Assembly (NCBI GenBank): GCA_002355495.1
Contig: AP017424.1
Span: 3,286,001-3,350,000 of the forward strand
Direction of reading: 5' to 3'
DNA: 64,000 nt
DNA from: Streptomyces laurentii
Lineage (GTDB): Bacteria; Actinomycetota; Actinomycetes; Streptomycetales; Streptomycetaceae
The translations under genes and the position numbers were made by a program. A model generated the notes under the pieces. That model ran no database searches, was not told the origin of the DNA, and saw nothing but the letters and a program-made list of their open reading frames with translations. Positions 34,348 through 42,828 of this stretch are shown in pieces; positions within the stretch are counted from its first letter, which is position 1, and the number at the start of each line of letters is the position of its first letter.

Positions 34348-34944
34348 GTGCCAGCGGAGCATCCCAGCGCACCACCCGCGCGCGACCCCGCCGGGTTCGC
34401 CGCCTTCTACGAGCAGCAGTTCGACACGGTGCTCGGCTTCGTCACCCGGCGCGTCGACAGTCCGCACCTGGCCGCCGACCTGACGGCGGACATCTTCGTG
34501 GCCGCGCTGGAGAACGCGCACACCTACGACGCCCGGCGCGGTACGCCCGTCGCCTGGCTGTACGGCATAGCCCGCAACACCCTCTCCGCGCACTTCCGGG
34601 GCAGCACCCGTGAACAGCGCGCGGTCGCCCGGATCGGCGGCCGGCGGCTGCTGGACGACGAGGACATCAGCGCCATCGAGGGCCGGATCGACGCCGCCCG
34701 CGCCGCCCGGCACATGGCGGCCGCCCACGCCTCCTTGTCCGAACCCCTGCGCGAGCTGCTCGGCCTGGTCGCCCTGGACGGGCTGACCGTCCGCGAGGCG
34801 GCGCGGGCGCTGGGCATCAGCTCGGCCACCGCCCGGGTCCGGCTGCACCGCGCCCGTAAGGCACTGCGCGCCACCGCCCCGCACCACCCCGAGCACCCCG
34901 AGCACCCCGACCGCCGCGATTCCGTTCTGGAGGCCGCCCAGTGA
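34348..34944 (+). CDS. ECF-type RNA polymerase sigma factor
   Basis: A 198-residue sigma-70 family protein with only regions 2 and 4. Region 2 (about residues 20-90) includes D-L-T-A-D-I-F-V-A-A-L-E and W-L-Y-G-I-A-R-N. Region 4 (about 120-175) ends in the helix-turn-helix L-T-V-R-E-A-A-R-A-L-G-I-S-S-A-T-A-R-V-R-L-H-R-A-R. GTG 34348 follows GGAG at seven bases. Its TGA overlaps the GTG of the next gene, so the next protein may be its regulator. A tandem H-P-E repeat lies near the C-terminus. Confidence 0.93.
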   Translation: MPAEHPSAPPARDPAGFAAFYEQQFDTVLGFVTRRVDSPHLAADLTADIFVAALENAHTYDARRGTPVAWLYGIARNTLSAHFRGSTREQRAVARIGGRRLLDDEDISAIEGRIDAARAARHMAAAHASLSEPLRELLGLVALDGLTVREAARALGISSATARVRLHRARKALRATAPHHPEHPEHPDRRDSVLEAAQ

Positions 34945-35627
34945 ACACCCACCCGCGCCCCCCGCGCCCCGCGCACTTCAAGCAGCAGCTCGCCGGCGAA
35001 CTCGCCGCCCGCGCGGCCGCCCTGGCCGCTCTCGACGCCACCGCCCCGACCGGCCGCCGCGCCCCGGCCCTCGTCCGGCGCCCCCGGCTGACCCTCGCCA
35101 TCGGCGCCGCGGCGGCCGCCGCGGCCGTGGCCGTCGCCGTGCCCCTGGCCGGCGGGACGTCCGGCGAGCGGACCCCCGCCGGTCCGTCGGGCGGGCAGAA
35201 GATCGACATCGTCACGGCCGACTACGTGGTGAAGTCCGCCCCGGACGGCATGATCGCCGTGAAGGTCATGAGCGCCAAGGGGGTGGCCGGGCTGCAGGCC
35301 ACCCTGCGGAAGGCGGGTGTTCCCGCGGTGGTGACGACGTTCTCGGCCTCGTGCACGACCAAGGTCCCCTACGACGTCGGCTTCGACTCCTCGAAGGTGT
35401 TCCCCGAACCCGGAGAGGACGGGGGCCGCGGGATCGACGGGCGCTTCTCGCTGATCAGGCCGAGCGCCGTCCCGGAGGGCGACCACCTGCTGTTCGTGCC
35501 GACGCTGACGGGCGACGGCGGGATCGGCACGCTCTCGATGTCGGTGGTGACCGAAGTCCCCGAGTGCGTCCCGGAGTCCGACAACGGCATCGGCGCGGGG
35601 TACGTCGCCCCGGGCACCAATCCGTAG
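34941..35627 (+). CDS. Membrane-anchored protein coupled to the ECF sigma factor
   Basis: A 228-residue protein with an N-terminal cytoplasmic part (F-K-Q-Q-L-A-G-E-L-A-A-R-A-A), one hydrophobic segment near residues 50-70 and an outer domain of about 150 residues with two Cys. There is no recognisable zinc anti-sigma H-x3-C-x2-C motif. The four-base overlap with the sigma gene and the topology suggest an anti-sigma-like partner, as seen for many ECF pairs. This is context inference, not sequence identity. Confidence 0.65.
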   Translation: MNTHPRPPRPAHFKQQLAGELAARAAALAALDATAPTGRRAPALVRRPRLTLAIGAAAAAAAVAVAVPLAGGTSGERTPAGPSGGQKIDIVTADYVVKSAPDGMIAVKVMSAKGVAGLQATLRKAGVPAVVTTFSASCTTKVPYDVGFDSSKVFPEPGEDGGRGIDGRFSLIRPSAVPEGDHLLFVPTLTGDGGIGTLSMSVVTEVPECVPESDNGIGAGYVAPGTNP

Positions 35628-35947
35628 GAACACGTCACTTGGGGCGAGCGCGAGGGCATATGCCATCCGCGTCGCGGGTTTTCACGACGCGGGGAATCGC
35701 GACGTGGATGCCCACGACGTAAATGACTTCAAGTACGTGGGGAAGAACCCCGCCCTTCCCCTCCAGCCTCCCCGGCAACCCCAGAGACCCCGTCACCCTG
35801 ACGGGTGATTTAGGCCAAGTGGACTGGATTTGGAGCGGGTTGTCGGGCATATGCTCACCGCGACAACCCCAGACATGCGTCGGCCCCCGGCCGGGACTGC
35901 GAATCCCGATCGAGGGCCTGACCACCGAGGAAGGTCACAACTTCCCG
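35628..35947. promoter_or_regulatory. Regulatory region with palindromes upstream of the HTH gene
   Basis: 320 bases without a gene. GGCATATGCC near 35669 is a perfect 10-base palindrome, and GCATATGC recurs near 35848. That second copy sits inside an inverted repeat GGGTTGTCG (35837-35845) / CGACAACCC (35861-35869). A leader block at 35910-35931 is copied at 43523-43544. Confidence 0.5.
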
Positions 35948-36919
35948 ATGGCTTCCCCGCACATTAGCGTGCCCTCGCACGCCTTCGGCCTCGTTCACGT
36001 GAAGGTCCGCCACACGAGCCGCTTCACGATCGTCGGCAACCACCTCGCCCAGCACCGCGCGCTGTCGCTGATCGCGATCGGGCTGGCGGTCTACCTCCAG
36101 TCGCTGCCCGAAGGCGCCTCGGTCGGCATCAAGGCCATCGCGTCGCGCTTCCCGGAGAGCGAGATGCGCGTCGCCCGGGCCATGCGCGAGCTGGAGACGT
36201 ACGGCTACCTCGGCCGTACCCGCGAGCGGCTGCCGGACGGCCGGATCGTGCCGCGCACGACCTCGTACAACTTCCCGGAGGCTGAGCCCGAGGCCGTACG
36301 CGAGACCGTACGGGAGGCCGTACGCGAGACCCCCGCGCCCCCGCCCGTACCGGAGCCGGAGGCCGAGCCCGTACCCGTCTGGGAGCCGGACTTCGAGCCC
36401 GAGCCGGAGGAGCCGGACGACGAGCCGGAGCACGACGGGCCGGAGCACGACGGGCCGGAGCAGACACCGGAAGCCGCGCCCTCGCCGGAGCCCGCGCCCG
36501 TGCCCGACCCCGACCCCGAACCCCGACCCGTACAGCCCACCCCGCTCCCCTCGCGCCACCGCCCCGCCGCCGATCTGCTCGCGCGCCTCCGGCTCCACGA
36601 CCCCCGGCTGCTGCTCTCCGCCCGCGACATCGAGCGTCTGGCTCCCGGTCTCACCGCCTGGCTCGACAACGGCGCCCACCCGGACGCGGCCCTGCGCACC
36701 CTCTCCGCCTGCCTGCCCGAGCCCCTCCACAGCCCGGCGGCCCTCCTCGCCCACCGCCTCACCGTCCTGCTCCCGCCCCCGCTCCCGGCCACCCGGGCGG
36801 CGGCCCCAACCCCTGACGACTGGGTGGACTGCGACGGCTGCGACCGCGTCTTCCGCGCCCCCGAACCGGGCCTGTGCCGCGACTGCCGCCTCGAAGCGGA
36901 ATCCCTCCCCGCCGCTTAG
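35948..36919 (+). CDS. Helix-turn-helix protein with E/P-rich linker and C-terminal zinc ribbon
   Basis: A 323-residue protein. A winged-helix domain spans about residues 20-100 (S-L-I-A-I-G-L-A-V-Y-L-Q, then A-M-R-E-L-E-T-Y-G-Y-L-G-R-T). A long Glu/Pro-rich disordered linker lies at about 115-200 and a helical segment at about 205-285. A C-x2-C...C-x2-C ribbon (Cys295, Cys298, Cys310, Cys313) is at the end. It is a DNA-binding regulator of unknown target found in many Streptomyces. Decayed copies of its 3-prime end are at 42262-42439 and 43523-43601, marking the edges of the inserted segment that follows. Confidence 0.82.
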   Translation: MASPHISVPSHAFGLVHVKVRHTSRFTIVGNHLAQHRALSLIAIGLAVYLQSLPEGASVGIKAIASRFPESEMRVARAMRELETYGYLGRTRERLPDGRIVPRTTSYNFPEAEPEAVRETVREAVRETPAPPPVPEPEAEPVPVWEPDFEPEPEEPDDEPEHDGPEHDGPEQTPEAAPSPEPAPVPDPDPEPRPVQPTPLPSRHRPAADLLARLRLHDPRLLLSARDIERLAPGLTAWLDNGAHPDAALRTLSACLPEPLHSPAALLAHRLTVLLPPPLPATRAAAPTPDDWVDCDGCDRVFRAPEPGLCRDCRLEAESLPAA

Positions 36920-36960
36920 ATCCCCAGGTGATGCCTCGGAACGGCTTACTGGCCAGTCGT

Positions 36961-37536
36961 TTATCGCATGAGGGGGAGGATCGCGGAGGGGCCGGTGAAG
37001 TCGGCGGCGAGGGCGTCCATGATCAGTTCGTCGCATACCTTGCCGAGCCAGTACCCGGCTTCGCGCAGCGTGCCGGCAGGGTGGAAGCCGGCCTTCTCAT
37101 AGGCACGGACGCCTGCCTTGTTCGGGGCGAGGACCTTGAGCCAGACCATCCGCAGGTTCGTGATGTGGAAGGCGTAGTCCAAGGTCAGGTGGGTCGCGGC
37201 GGTACCCAGGCCCTTGCCGCGGGCTTCGGGGGCGAGCATCACCACGTACTCGGCGGTTCGCACCGACGGGTCCGGCAGCAGGGTGGTGACCCCGGCCGGG
37301 ACAGGGGTGTCGCCCGTGAGGTCGTAGACGGTGAAGCGGATGTTGTCGCCGCGGAGCTGGTGGGCGATGCCTTCCATGCGCGCTTCCAGGGCTTCGGGCT
37401 GCTGGCGGCCGTAGCCGACGAGCAGGGCGGGGTCCTGCTCCCACCGCCAATAGGTCTCCACGAGGTCGGCGCGGTAGGGGCCAAGGCCGCAGGTCGCGTC
37501 GCGGACCCAGATGAGAGGTTCAGGGCTGGCGTTGAT
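36961..37536 (-). CDS. GNAT acetyltransferase of the lasso-peptide cluster
   Basis: About 191 residues with a complete GNAT core: E-Y-V-V-M-L-A-P-E-A-R-G-K-G-L-G-T-A-A-T-H (acetyl-CoA loop), then N-K-A-G-V-R-A-Y-E-K-A-G-F. It is the last gene of a precursor-cyclase-protease operon. In the albusnodin cluster such an enzyme acetylates the single core lysine, and the core here also has one Lys (position 10). The start is odd. GGAGG is followed at five bases by ATC (37536), with no ATG/GTG/TTG nearby in frame. GTG 37461 would remove 25 residues, including the first strand. The 5-prime end overlaps the protease gene by 17 bases. Confidence 0.85.
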   Translation of the reverse strand: MNASPEPLIWVRDATCGLGPYRADLVETYWRWEQDPALLVGYGRQQPEALEARMEGIAHQLRGDNIRFTVYDLTGDTPVPAGVTTLLPDPSVRTAEYVVMLAPEARGKGLGTAATHLTLDYAFHITNLRMVWLKVLAPNKAGVRAYEKAGFHPAGTLREAGYWLGKVCDELIMDALAADFTGPSAILPLMR

Positions 37537-38251
37537 GGCGGCCTCCGATGGTGAGGATGGGCGTGTAGGCGAGCGTCGAGGGCGGCTCGGCGACCGGGGT
37601 GCCGTCCATAGTCTGCATCCAGGCGTGCAGCCGTACGGGGTCAGCGGCGATCCCGTGGCACCAGGTGACAGCCAGACGCCGGGCGGCCAGCGGCAGCACG
37701 GCGGCGGCGGACTCCTCCAGACAGGCGGCCCGGCCCGGGGAGTGCCGTCCGGCGGCGCGGACGGCGAGGACGGCGGCCGTCGCCTGTTCGAGAGTGGCCG
37801 GGCGGCGGCAGGTTGACGCGGCCCGGTGAACGGCACGCAGCACCCGGAGCATCGTGGTGCGGGAGTTCCCGGCCGTCTTGACGGCGGCGACCGCAGCGAG
37901 GGCTCCCGCAGCGCTGAGCAGGGCTCGCTGAGGGACGGGAGCGGGGCGGGTGGTGCCGGCGGGGTGCTCGGTGCCGCCCCAGCTCGGGGGCGCGGTGGCA
38001 GCCTCGATCACCTTCCACGGCCGTGCCACCGGTGCGGGGGCGAGGAGTCCGGCGTCCAGGAGCTGGGCAGCCAATATGTCGGGCAGCGGTGCGGGCCGGC
38101 CGGTGCGAGCAGCTTCGCGGAAGCGTTCGGCGGCGGCGGGCAGCAGGCCCTGGACGTGGCCGGTGCGGTAATCGACGAGGACCAGGACGTGCCCGAAGTC
38201 AGCGGCACGGACTTGCGGCGGCAGGGCGGCGGAGGCGGGCAGATCAGTCAT
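37520..38251 (-). CDS. Lasso peptide B protein: fused RRE (B1) and transglutaminase-like leader peptidase (B2)
   Basis: A 243-residue maturation enzyme. The N-terminal part (about residues 10-75: V-L-V-L-V-D-Y-R-T-G-H-V-Q-G-L-L) is a PqqD-like RiPP recognition element that binds the precursor leader. The C-terminal part is the cysteine protease that removes the leader: Cys in A-A-C-L-E-E-S, His in L-H-A-W-M-Q and Asp in M-D-G-T-P-V. B1 and B2 are separate genes in most actinobacterial clusters but fused here. ATG 38251 overlaps the cyclase stop by eight bases. Confidence 0.88.
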   Translation of the reverse strand: MTDLPASAALPPQVRAADFGHVLVLVDYRTGHVQGLLPAAAERFREAARTGRPAPLPDILAAQLLDAGLLAPAPVARPWKVIEAATAPPSWGGTEHPAGTTRPAPVPQRALLSAAGALAAVAAVKTAGNSRTTMLRVLRAVHRAASTCRRPATLEQATAAVLAVRAAGRHSPGRAACLEESAAAVLPLAARRLAVTWCHGIAADPVRLHAWMQTMDGTPVAEPPSTLAYTPILTIGGRHQRQP

Positions 38252-40058
38252 GAGGCTCGCTCCTTGCGGGGCTGGTTGTCCACATGGAGGCGTCGTCACG
38301 TCGGTGGGCGGTCAGCCAGGCTTCGGCCGCCAGCGCCTGTTCGAGAGTGGCCAAAGGCATGGGCAGCCCGGCCGCGGCCTGGGCCAGGTGGCGGCGGAAC
38401 CGGCCAGGATGAATCAGGCCGAGCGTGGCGAGGTAGCCGTCGGCCAGAGTGGACAGATCGGCCAGATTGACCCGTAGCCCGGTGTAGTGGTCGGCGTCGA
38501 AGCTGCCCTTGGTGCTGCGGGCGGCGACCTTCGGCGGTAGCAAACCGGCCATGGCCCGGGACAGGGTGGGCTTGTAGATGTGCGATGGCGGCCGGTGCCC
38601 CAGCGGGGTGGCCAGCACCGCGTCCACCACCAGCGGGTCGAGAAACGGATTGTGCATCTCGATGCCCGACGCGGCGGCAAGCTGGGCGTCCGCCGCTGCG
38701 GTGCGGGCGACCTCGCGAATCTCGTCCACCAGAACCCGCACGGCGAAGTCCATGCCTGACAATAGATCGGTCGAGGCCGCAGCCTGGCGGACGGCCTCGG
38801 CCAGCAGTCCGGTGGCCAGTTCGGTGGCCCACGCCGGGTGCGGCAGCAGCGGGAACCAGGTGACCCGGCCATGGTCGTTGCGCCCGGGCGCCCCGACCGT
38901 GTCCACGAGTGCGGCCAGAGCGGCACTGCGACCGGTGCGGGCGGTGCGCACGGCGTCCCGCAACAGTGGGCCGGCCGAAGTGTGCCTAAGCCTCGCCCAG
39001 CCGAACGCCTCGCTCACCGCTCGGCGGAGCCGGCGGTGGCGAATCAGGTCGGCGAGATGGATCGGGGGCTGGAACAGGACACTGTCGCCGCCGTCACCGG
39101 TCAGATGCATCCGAGTGCCCAACGCGTCATGCATCCATACCATTTGGCCCATCATGCGGGCCCGGGTGAGTGTGGAGGGCGCCGGCTCATCGGTCACCGG
39201 CACATCGGTGATGGAGGTGTAGGGCAGGTGCTGCTCGGTCAGCGGCAGCAGGTGGTGGCTGATGCGACGCGGGTAGCGGGCGGCGGCCAGCCGGGCGTGG
39301 TGTAGATCGGCTCCGTCAAAATCACCGCGAGGGTGGACGGTTACCGCGTTCAGATGGCGCCCGGCAGGCAGAGAGGTAGCGGCAAGCGCCGCGATGCTGG
39401 TGGAGTCCAGGCCGCCGGACAGATCGCACGACAGTCCCGGGTCTGCGGCCGTGCGCAAGGAGACAGCTGCAGCCAATGCGTCGTGGAGCCGAATGTCGGG
39501 CGACTGACCGAACACCGGATCCGGCCGCCATGTCGTGGTGACGATCGGATCGGTGCCGTCAGCGGGCAGTACGATCCGAGAGCCGGGCGCAAGCTGGTGA
39601 ACACCATCGAAGAAGGACCGGCCTGCGGCCAGGGCAGGCACCGAAGGCAGGAACACTGCGCAGGCCAGACGCTGGACGTCGACCGATGCCCCTGTCAGGC
39701 CGGCCAGCAGCCGAGCGGAGGTCGACCAGGCCCACCCGCCCTTCCAGCGGGTCGCGTAGACGGGCTGGGCGGCGGCCGGATCGGTGTGCACCACCACGGC
39801 GGTGGCACTCTCCTCGATCACGGTGTAGGCGCCGGGCCAGCGCCAGGTGACATCGCCGGGCGGGATGGCCCGGGCCAACAGGGACAGCTCAAAGTCGCTG
39901 GCGCCGCACCGACCCACGACCAGCATGCGTTGGCCGGCGCCGCCGGTCAGGGCCCGCGCCGGAACGCCACCGAGGCGCCAACTCCGAGAGCCGACGATGG
40001 CAGCGCCAACAGGGAAGGGTACGTGGGGACTTGTGGTGCTGAATCCTCCGAAGATCAC
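38244..40058 (-). CDS. Lasso peptide cyclase (asparagine synthetase-like C protein)
   Basis: A 604-residue ATP-dependent macrolactam synthetase. An N-terminal glutaminase-like domain without the catalytic Cys2 is followed by an asparagine-synthetase domain with the pyrophosphate motif S-G-G-L-D-S-T and G-D-G-G-D-S further on. It adenylates the ring Asp/Glu side chain of the core and closes the ring on the N-terminal Gly. Length and motifs match lasso C proteins. It lies 65 bases after the precursor gene, with a hairpin between. Confidence 0.93.
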   Translation of the reverse strand: MIFGGFSTTSPHVPFPVGAAIVGSRSWRLGGVPARALTGGAGQRMLVVGRCGASDFELSLLARAIPPGDVTWRWPGAYTVIEESATAVVVHTDPAAAQPVYATRWKGGWAWSTSARLLAGLTGASVDVQRLACAVFLPSVPALAAGRSFFDGVHQLAPGSRIVLPADGTDPIVTTTWRPDPVFGQSPDIRLHDALAAAVSLRTAADPGLSCDLSGGLDSTSIAALAATSLPAGRHLNAVTVHPRGDFDGADLHHARLAAARYPRRISHHLLPLTEQHLPYTSITDVPVTDEPAPSTLTRARMMGQMVWMHDALGTRMHLTGDGGDSVLFQPPIHLADLIRHRRLRRAVSEAFGWARLRHTSAGPLLRDAVRTARTGRSAALAALVDTVGAPGRNDHGRVTWFPLLPHPAWATELATGLLAEAVRQAAASTDLLSGMDFAVRVLVDEIREVARTAAADAQLAAASGIEMHNPFLDPLVVDAVLATPLGHRPPSHIYKPTLSRAMAGLLPPKVAARSTKGSFDADHYTGLRVNLADLSTLADGYLATLGLIHPGRFRRHLAQAAAGLPMPLATLEQALAAEAWLTAHRRDDASMWTTSPARSEPHD

Positions 40059-40081
40059 GACTTCCTCCGCGGGAACAAGGT

Positions 40082-40115
40082 GGTGCCGCCACCCTCTGAG
40101 CGGGGTGGCGGCACC
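40082..40115 (-). terminator. Intercistronic hairpin between lasso precursor and cyclase
   Basis: GGTGCCGCCACCC pairs perfectly with GGGTGGCGGCACC around an eight-base loop. Hairpins here commonly let precursor mRNA outnumber the enzyme mRNA by partial termination or 3-prime protection. Confidence 0.75.
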
Positions 40116-40123
40116 CGGGCGGA

Positions 40124-40261
40124 TCAGCTGTTGTAGGCGCGGCGCTTGTCCTCGCTGTTGCCGCCGCCCTGCCCCTCGGTCAGGGCGGCCAGGTCGCCGA
40201 TCTCGATCAGCGAGGCATCATCCTGCTCGCCGGTGATCTCGGTGTGGAACAGGTCCTTCAT
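40124..40261 (-). CDS. Lasso peptide precursor, albusnodin-like
   Basis: A 45-residue precursor. The leader ends L-A-A-L-T-E, with the Thr at position -2 that lasso peptidases require. The core is GQGGGNSEDKRRAYNS (16 residues). Gly1 can form an isopeptide ring with Glu8 or Asp9, leaving a tail with Lys10-Arg-Arg. Albusnodin of S. albus, as I recall it, is GQGGGQSEDKRRAYNC, so this differs at positions 6 (Asn for Gln) and 16 (Ser for Cys). Lys10, the acetylated residue, is kept. ATG 40261 has AGAGAGG upstream. The gene is absent from ordinary length-filtered calls. Confidence 0.9.
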   Translation of the reverse strand: MKDLFHTEITGEQDDASLIEIGDLAALTEGQGGGNSEDKRRAYNS

Positions 40262-40292
40262 CGGTTCGTCCTCTCTGCTGGAACTCGAATCC

Positions 40293-40321
40293 CGCGAGGT
40301 CGGCGCGCTGCCGACCTCGCG
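40293..40321. promoter_or_regulatory. Perfect stem-loop upstream of the lasso precursor
   Basis: CGCGAGGTCGGC pairs with GCCGACCTCGCG around GCGCT, 32 bases before the precursor start. It would lie in the 5-prime leader of the lasso operon or terminate transcription entering from upstream. Confidence 0.6.
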
Positions 40322-40757
40322 ACGGCACCTTGTGGCGCCGCGACCTGTCCGGCATGGCCGGGCAGGAAGTCCGGTGGTGGTGTCAGGCGGGCGGTTCGGC
40401 GTCCGGGGAACTGGCCGCGATGGGCGGGGTCGGCCCGTCCGCCTGGCGCTCGGCCAACAGGCCGAGTAGGCCTGGGACTGCCAGACGGCCGGCGACGATG
40501 ACGGCCTTCAAAGGGTCACCGGCCAGGTCGCGGTGCTGCCCGCGGTGGCGCTTGTTCGCGGCGTTCTGCTCAGACGGCTACCCAAGCGGTGCCCGGCCAG
40601 TGGACCAGCACCAGGGGCGGTCGACGGGTTCCGGGGGCAAAGCAGTGGTATTCGGCATCGCACGGCTCCTGGTGATGGCGAAGCTCGGCCCAAGCAGGGC
40701 GCGGTGCACCGGCTGGGCGCTGGTGCACCACCAGAGAACCGCGTTCGGGGATGCCAT
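40322..40757. promoter_or_regulatory. Lasso promoter region with a decayed small frame
   Basis: 436 bases between the lasso precursor and the XRE gene without a clear gene. On the minus strand near 40580-40665 two overlapping frames read M-P-N-T-T-A-L-P-P-E-P and, one frame over, P-L-V-L-V-H-W-P-G-T-A-W-V-A-V, like one small protein broken by a shift. CAGACGGCTACC at 40571-40582 also occurs in front of the XRE gene (42141-42152). Confidence 0.4.
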
Positions 40758-40796
40758 ATCCGTAGCCGGACTACGGGCCGTAGTCCGGCTACGGAT
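40758..40796. promoter_or_regulatory. 39-bp near-perfect palindrome at the end of the XRE gene
   Basis: An inverted repeat with half ATCCGTAGCCGGACTACG, each half repeating a CGTAGyCCGG-type unit, reaching the first base of the XRE stop codon. It can act as a terminator of the XRE gene or as a binding site for its product. Confidence 0.65.
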
Positions 40797-42109
40797 CAGA
40801 TGAACCGCACGCCCGCGCGGGCAGCGAAGCCCCGGAGACCAGGAAGTTTGCGGTCGTGCCGCAGCAGGTCGGTGGCGAGTTCGCGGACGGCGCCGCGGCG
40901 GATTTCCTGCGGGGCCACCTTCTCGGCCGCCAGCAGTGCGCGGTAGCACTGCTCGGGTTTGCCCCACTGGTCGAACGCGCGGGCCACATCGGTGAAGAAG
41001 CGGGCCTGGCGCTCGGTGGTCGGCAGCGCGGTGGGGTCGATCGTGGTAGCCAGCTCGATCGCCCGGCCGACATCGCCGAGTTCATAGTGCACCGACAACT
41101 CGTGCAGGGCGACGCTCTGGATACCGTCCACCAGGCCGGAGATCCGGCCTGCAGAGGCGGCGCTGTCGGCTGCCTCGCGGATCAGCGAGTACGCGTATGC
41201 GCGGTCACCCGCCTTTGCGGCGGTGTACGCGGCGGTGGCATACAGGTCGCCCCGGGCAGCCAACCGCTCGGACTCGGGCACCGAGGTATCGGCAAGCAAG
41301 TCCTCCGCCGCGACCACCACGATGTCGGTCGCCCGAGCCAGACTGCCCTGGCGCCGCCAGGCGCTTGAAACCATGCGCTGCGCCTCGGCGGTGACCAGCG
41401 GATCACCACCGGCGCGGGCAGATGTGAGCGCGCGGTCGGCGGTGATGGCGACCAGATTGTTGTCGCCGGCCTTGATACACAACCGCACAGCCAGGTTGTA
41501 GAGCCGGGCAACACCTCGCGCCCGCTCCTCCGCTGTGCCGACCATCTCGGCTGCGGCGATCCGGCCAGGCAGGGCCTTGGCCAGGACGCCGTAGCGGGCC
41601 GCCTTGAAGTCCTGACGGGACATCATCACCGAGGCAGCAACGGACTCCAGGGTGGGATCATGCCGGGGTGCCGGAACCCCGGCCGTCCCATACAGCAGGA
41701 GATCCTCCAAGGAGGCCAACGGCGCTTGCTCAGCCGCCGCGGCCTGCCGGTCGGATGCTGGGGCGAACAGGGCGGCAGCCGCCAGGACCATGAATGGGCG
41801 GCGTCGCACATCGTCCTCCTCGGCGGCGGAAGTGCTCGTCAGCGTAGCGGAGGCGGTCTTCCGGGAACGGGATCTCGGCCGGGCGGAGGCCGGCTGCGGC
41901 AGCGCGATCAGTTCACCGAAGTCACTGCCCAGTACATCCGCAAGTCGGCGTAACAGAGTGAGGTCCTTGACCTGCTGCAGGTCACGCTCGACCTGCGACA
42001 TCCATGCCTCGCTATGGCCGAGTTCAGCAGCGAGCCGGATCTGAGTCCAACCCAGCTCGGCGCGGCGGAGCGCGATGAACTTGCCGAAGGTAACGCCCTT
42101 GCTCCCCAC
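40796..42109 (-). CDS. XRE-family regulator with TPR-like C-terminus
   Basis: A 437-residue protein. The N-terminal helix-turn-helix (residues 8-70: L-R-R-A-E-L-G-W-T-Q-I-R-L-A-A-E-L-G) is followed by a Ser/Arg-rich linker, a short hydrophobic Ala-rich stretch at about 105-120 and many helical repeats resembling TPRs to the end. Proteins of this build are common transcription factors in Streptomyces and frequently adjoin biosynthetic clusters. It lies upstream of the lasso operon in the same direction and probably controls it. GTG 42109 has GCGGGG upstream. Confidence 0.85.
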   Translation of the reverse strand: MGSKGVTFGKFIALRRAELGWTQIRLAAELGHSEAWMSQVERDLQQVKDLTLLRRLADVLGSDFGELIALPQPASARPRSRSRKTASATLTSTSAAEEDDVRRRPFMVLAAAALFAPASDRQAAAAEQAPLASLEDLLLYGTAGVPAPRHDPTLESVAASVMMSRQDFKAARYGVLAKALPGRIAAAEMVGTAEERARGVARLYNLAVRLCIKAGDNNLVAITADRALTSARAGGDPLVTAEAQRMVSSAWRRQGSLARATDIVVVAAEDLLADTSVPESERLAARGDLYATAAYTAAKAGDRAYAYSLIREAADSAASAGRISGLVDGIQSVALHELSVHYELGDVGRAIELATTIDPTALPTTERQARFFTDVARAFDQWGKPEQCYRALLAAEKVAPQEIRRGAVRELATDLLRHDRKLPGLRGFAARAGVRFI

Positions 42110-42140
42110 ACTGGCCCCGCTTTCGGTACCCAGTCAGCTA

Positions 42141-42152
42141 CAGACGGCTACC
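42141..42152. promoter_or_regulatory. Motif CAGACGGCTACC in front of the XRE gene
   Basis: The same 12-mer is at 40571-40582 ahead of the lasso operon. It shares GGCTAC with the 39-bp palindrome at 40758-40796. It is a candidate XRE binding site. Confidence 0.4.
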
Positions 42153-42261
42153 GTATCGATCTGCGGGCGCCCCGGAGTAGGGTGCCGCCAGATTCGATCA
42201 GGCGGAGGCACGGACTGAGGCTGGGCTCCCAACCTTCCGAGCGGCGCAGCAGCACACAAGC

Positions 42262-42439
42262 TCGCCTCGCGCCACCGTCCTGTCACCCTGCTCCCGCTCC
42301 CGGCCGCCCCGCCCGGCCGACGGCCCCGGCCCCTGACGACTGGGTGAACTGCGACGGCTGCGACCGCGTCTTCCGCGCCCCCGAACCGGGCCTCTGTCGT
42401 GACTGCCACCTGGACGCCGAAGCCGTCCCCGTGGCCTAA
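42262..42439 (+). pseudogene. 3-prime remnant of the HTH/zinc-ribbon gene (copy 2)
   Basis: The frame ends C-D-G-C-D-R-V-F-R-A-P-E-P-G-L-C-R-D-C-H, the same ribbon as residues 295-313 of the intact protein at 35948-36919, with near-identical DNA. The DNA-binding domain and most of the linker are missing and there is no start. It shows an earlier duplication or recombination at this gene. Confidence 0.8.
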
Positions 42440-42828
42440 GCGAGCAGCGGGCGCACTGCGGCAGCATTCCGCAAATGCGCGGGTGTCCAGTCGATTCCCT
42501 ATGCCCATTTTTCCGCGATACGGCACGGCGTTACCGGCAGTCGAATTCTGGCCAAGCGCACCCCACACGCCATCGGCTCACTCCTCGTGGAACCCGGAAT
42601 GACCACATCCAGTTGCCGGAGACCACCAGGCATGAGACGCCGAGCACTCACGTGTTGCCGACTTCCAGAATGGTTGCGGATAATCTCGGCCATTCTCGTG
42701 ACCGCACGGAACAACACCGCATTGACGGGCTATCACGCCACGCGCGTATCTTTGATTCGGCGATCAACGAGTGAAATCCATCTCGGCGCACCCGAATTCC
42801 ATACGCATTCTTCGAGAAAGGAACGATC
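42440..42828 (+). promoter_or_regulatory. AT-richer promoter region of the lectin gene
   Basis: 389 bases with lower GC than the surroundings and no gene. TTGACG near 42722 followed about 19 bases later by TATCTT could be a vegetative promoter, though the spacer is long. GAAAGGAACG just before 42829 is the ribosome site of the lectin gene. Confidence 0.4.
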
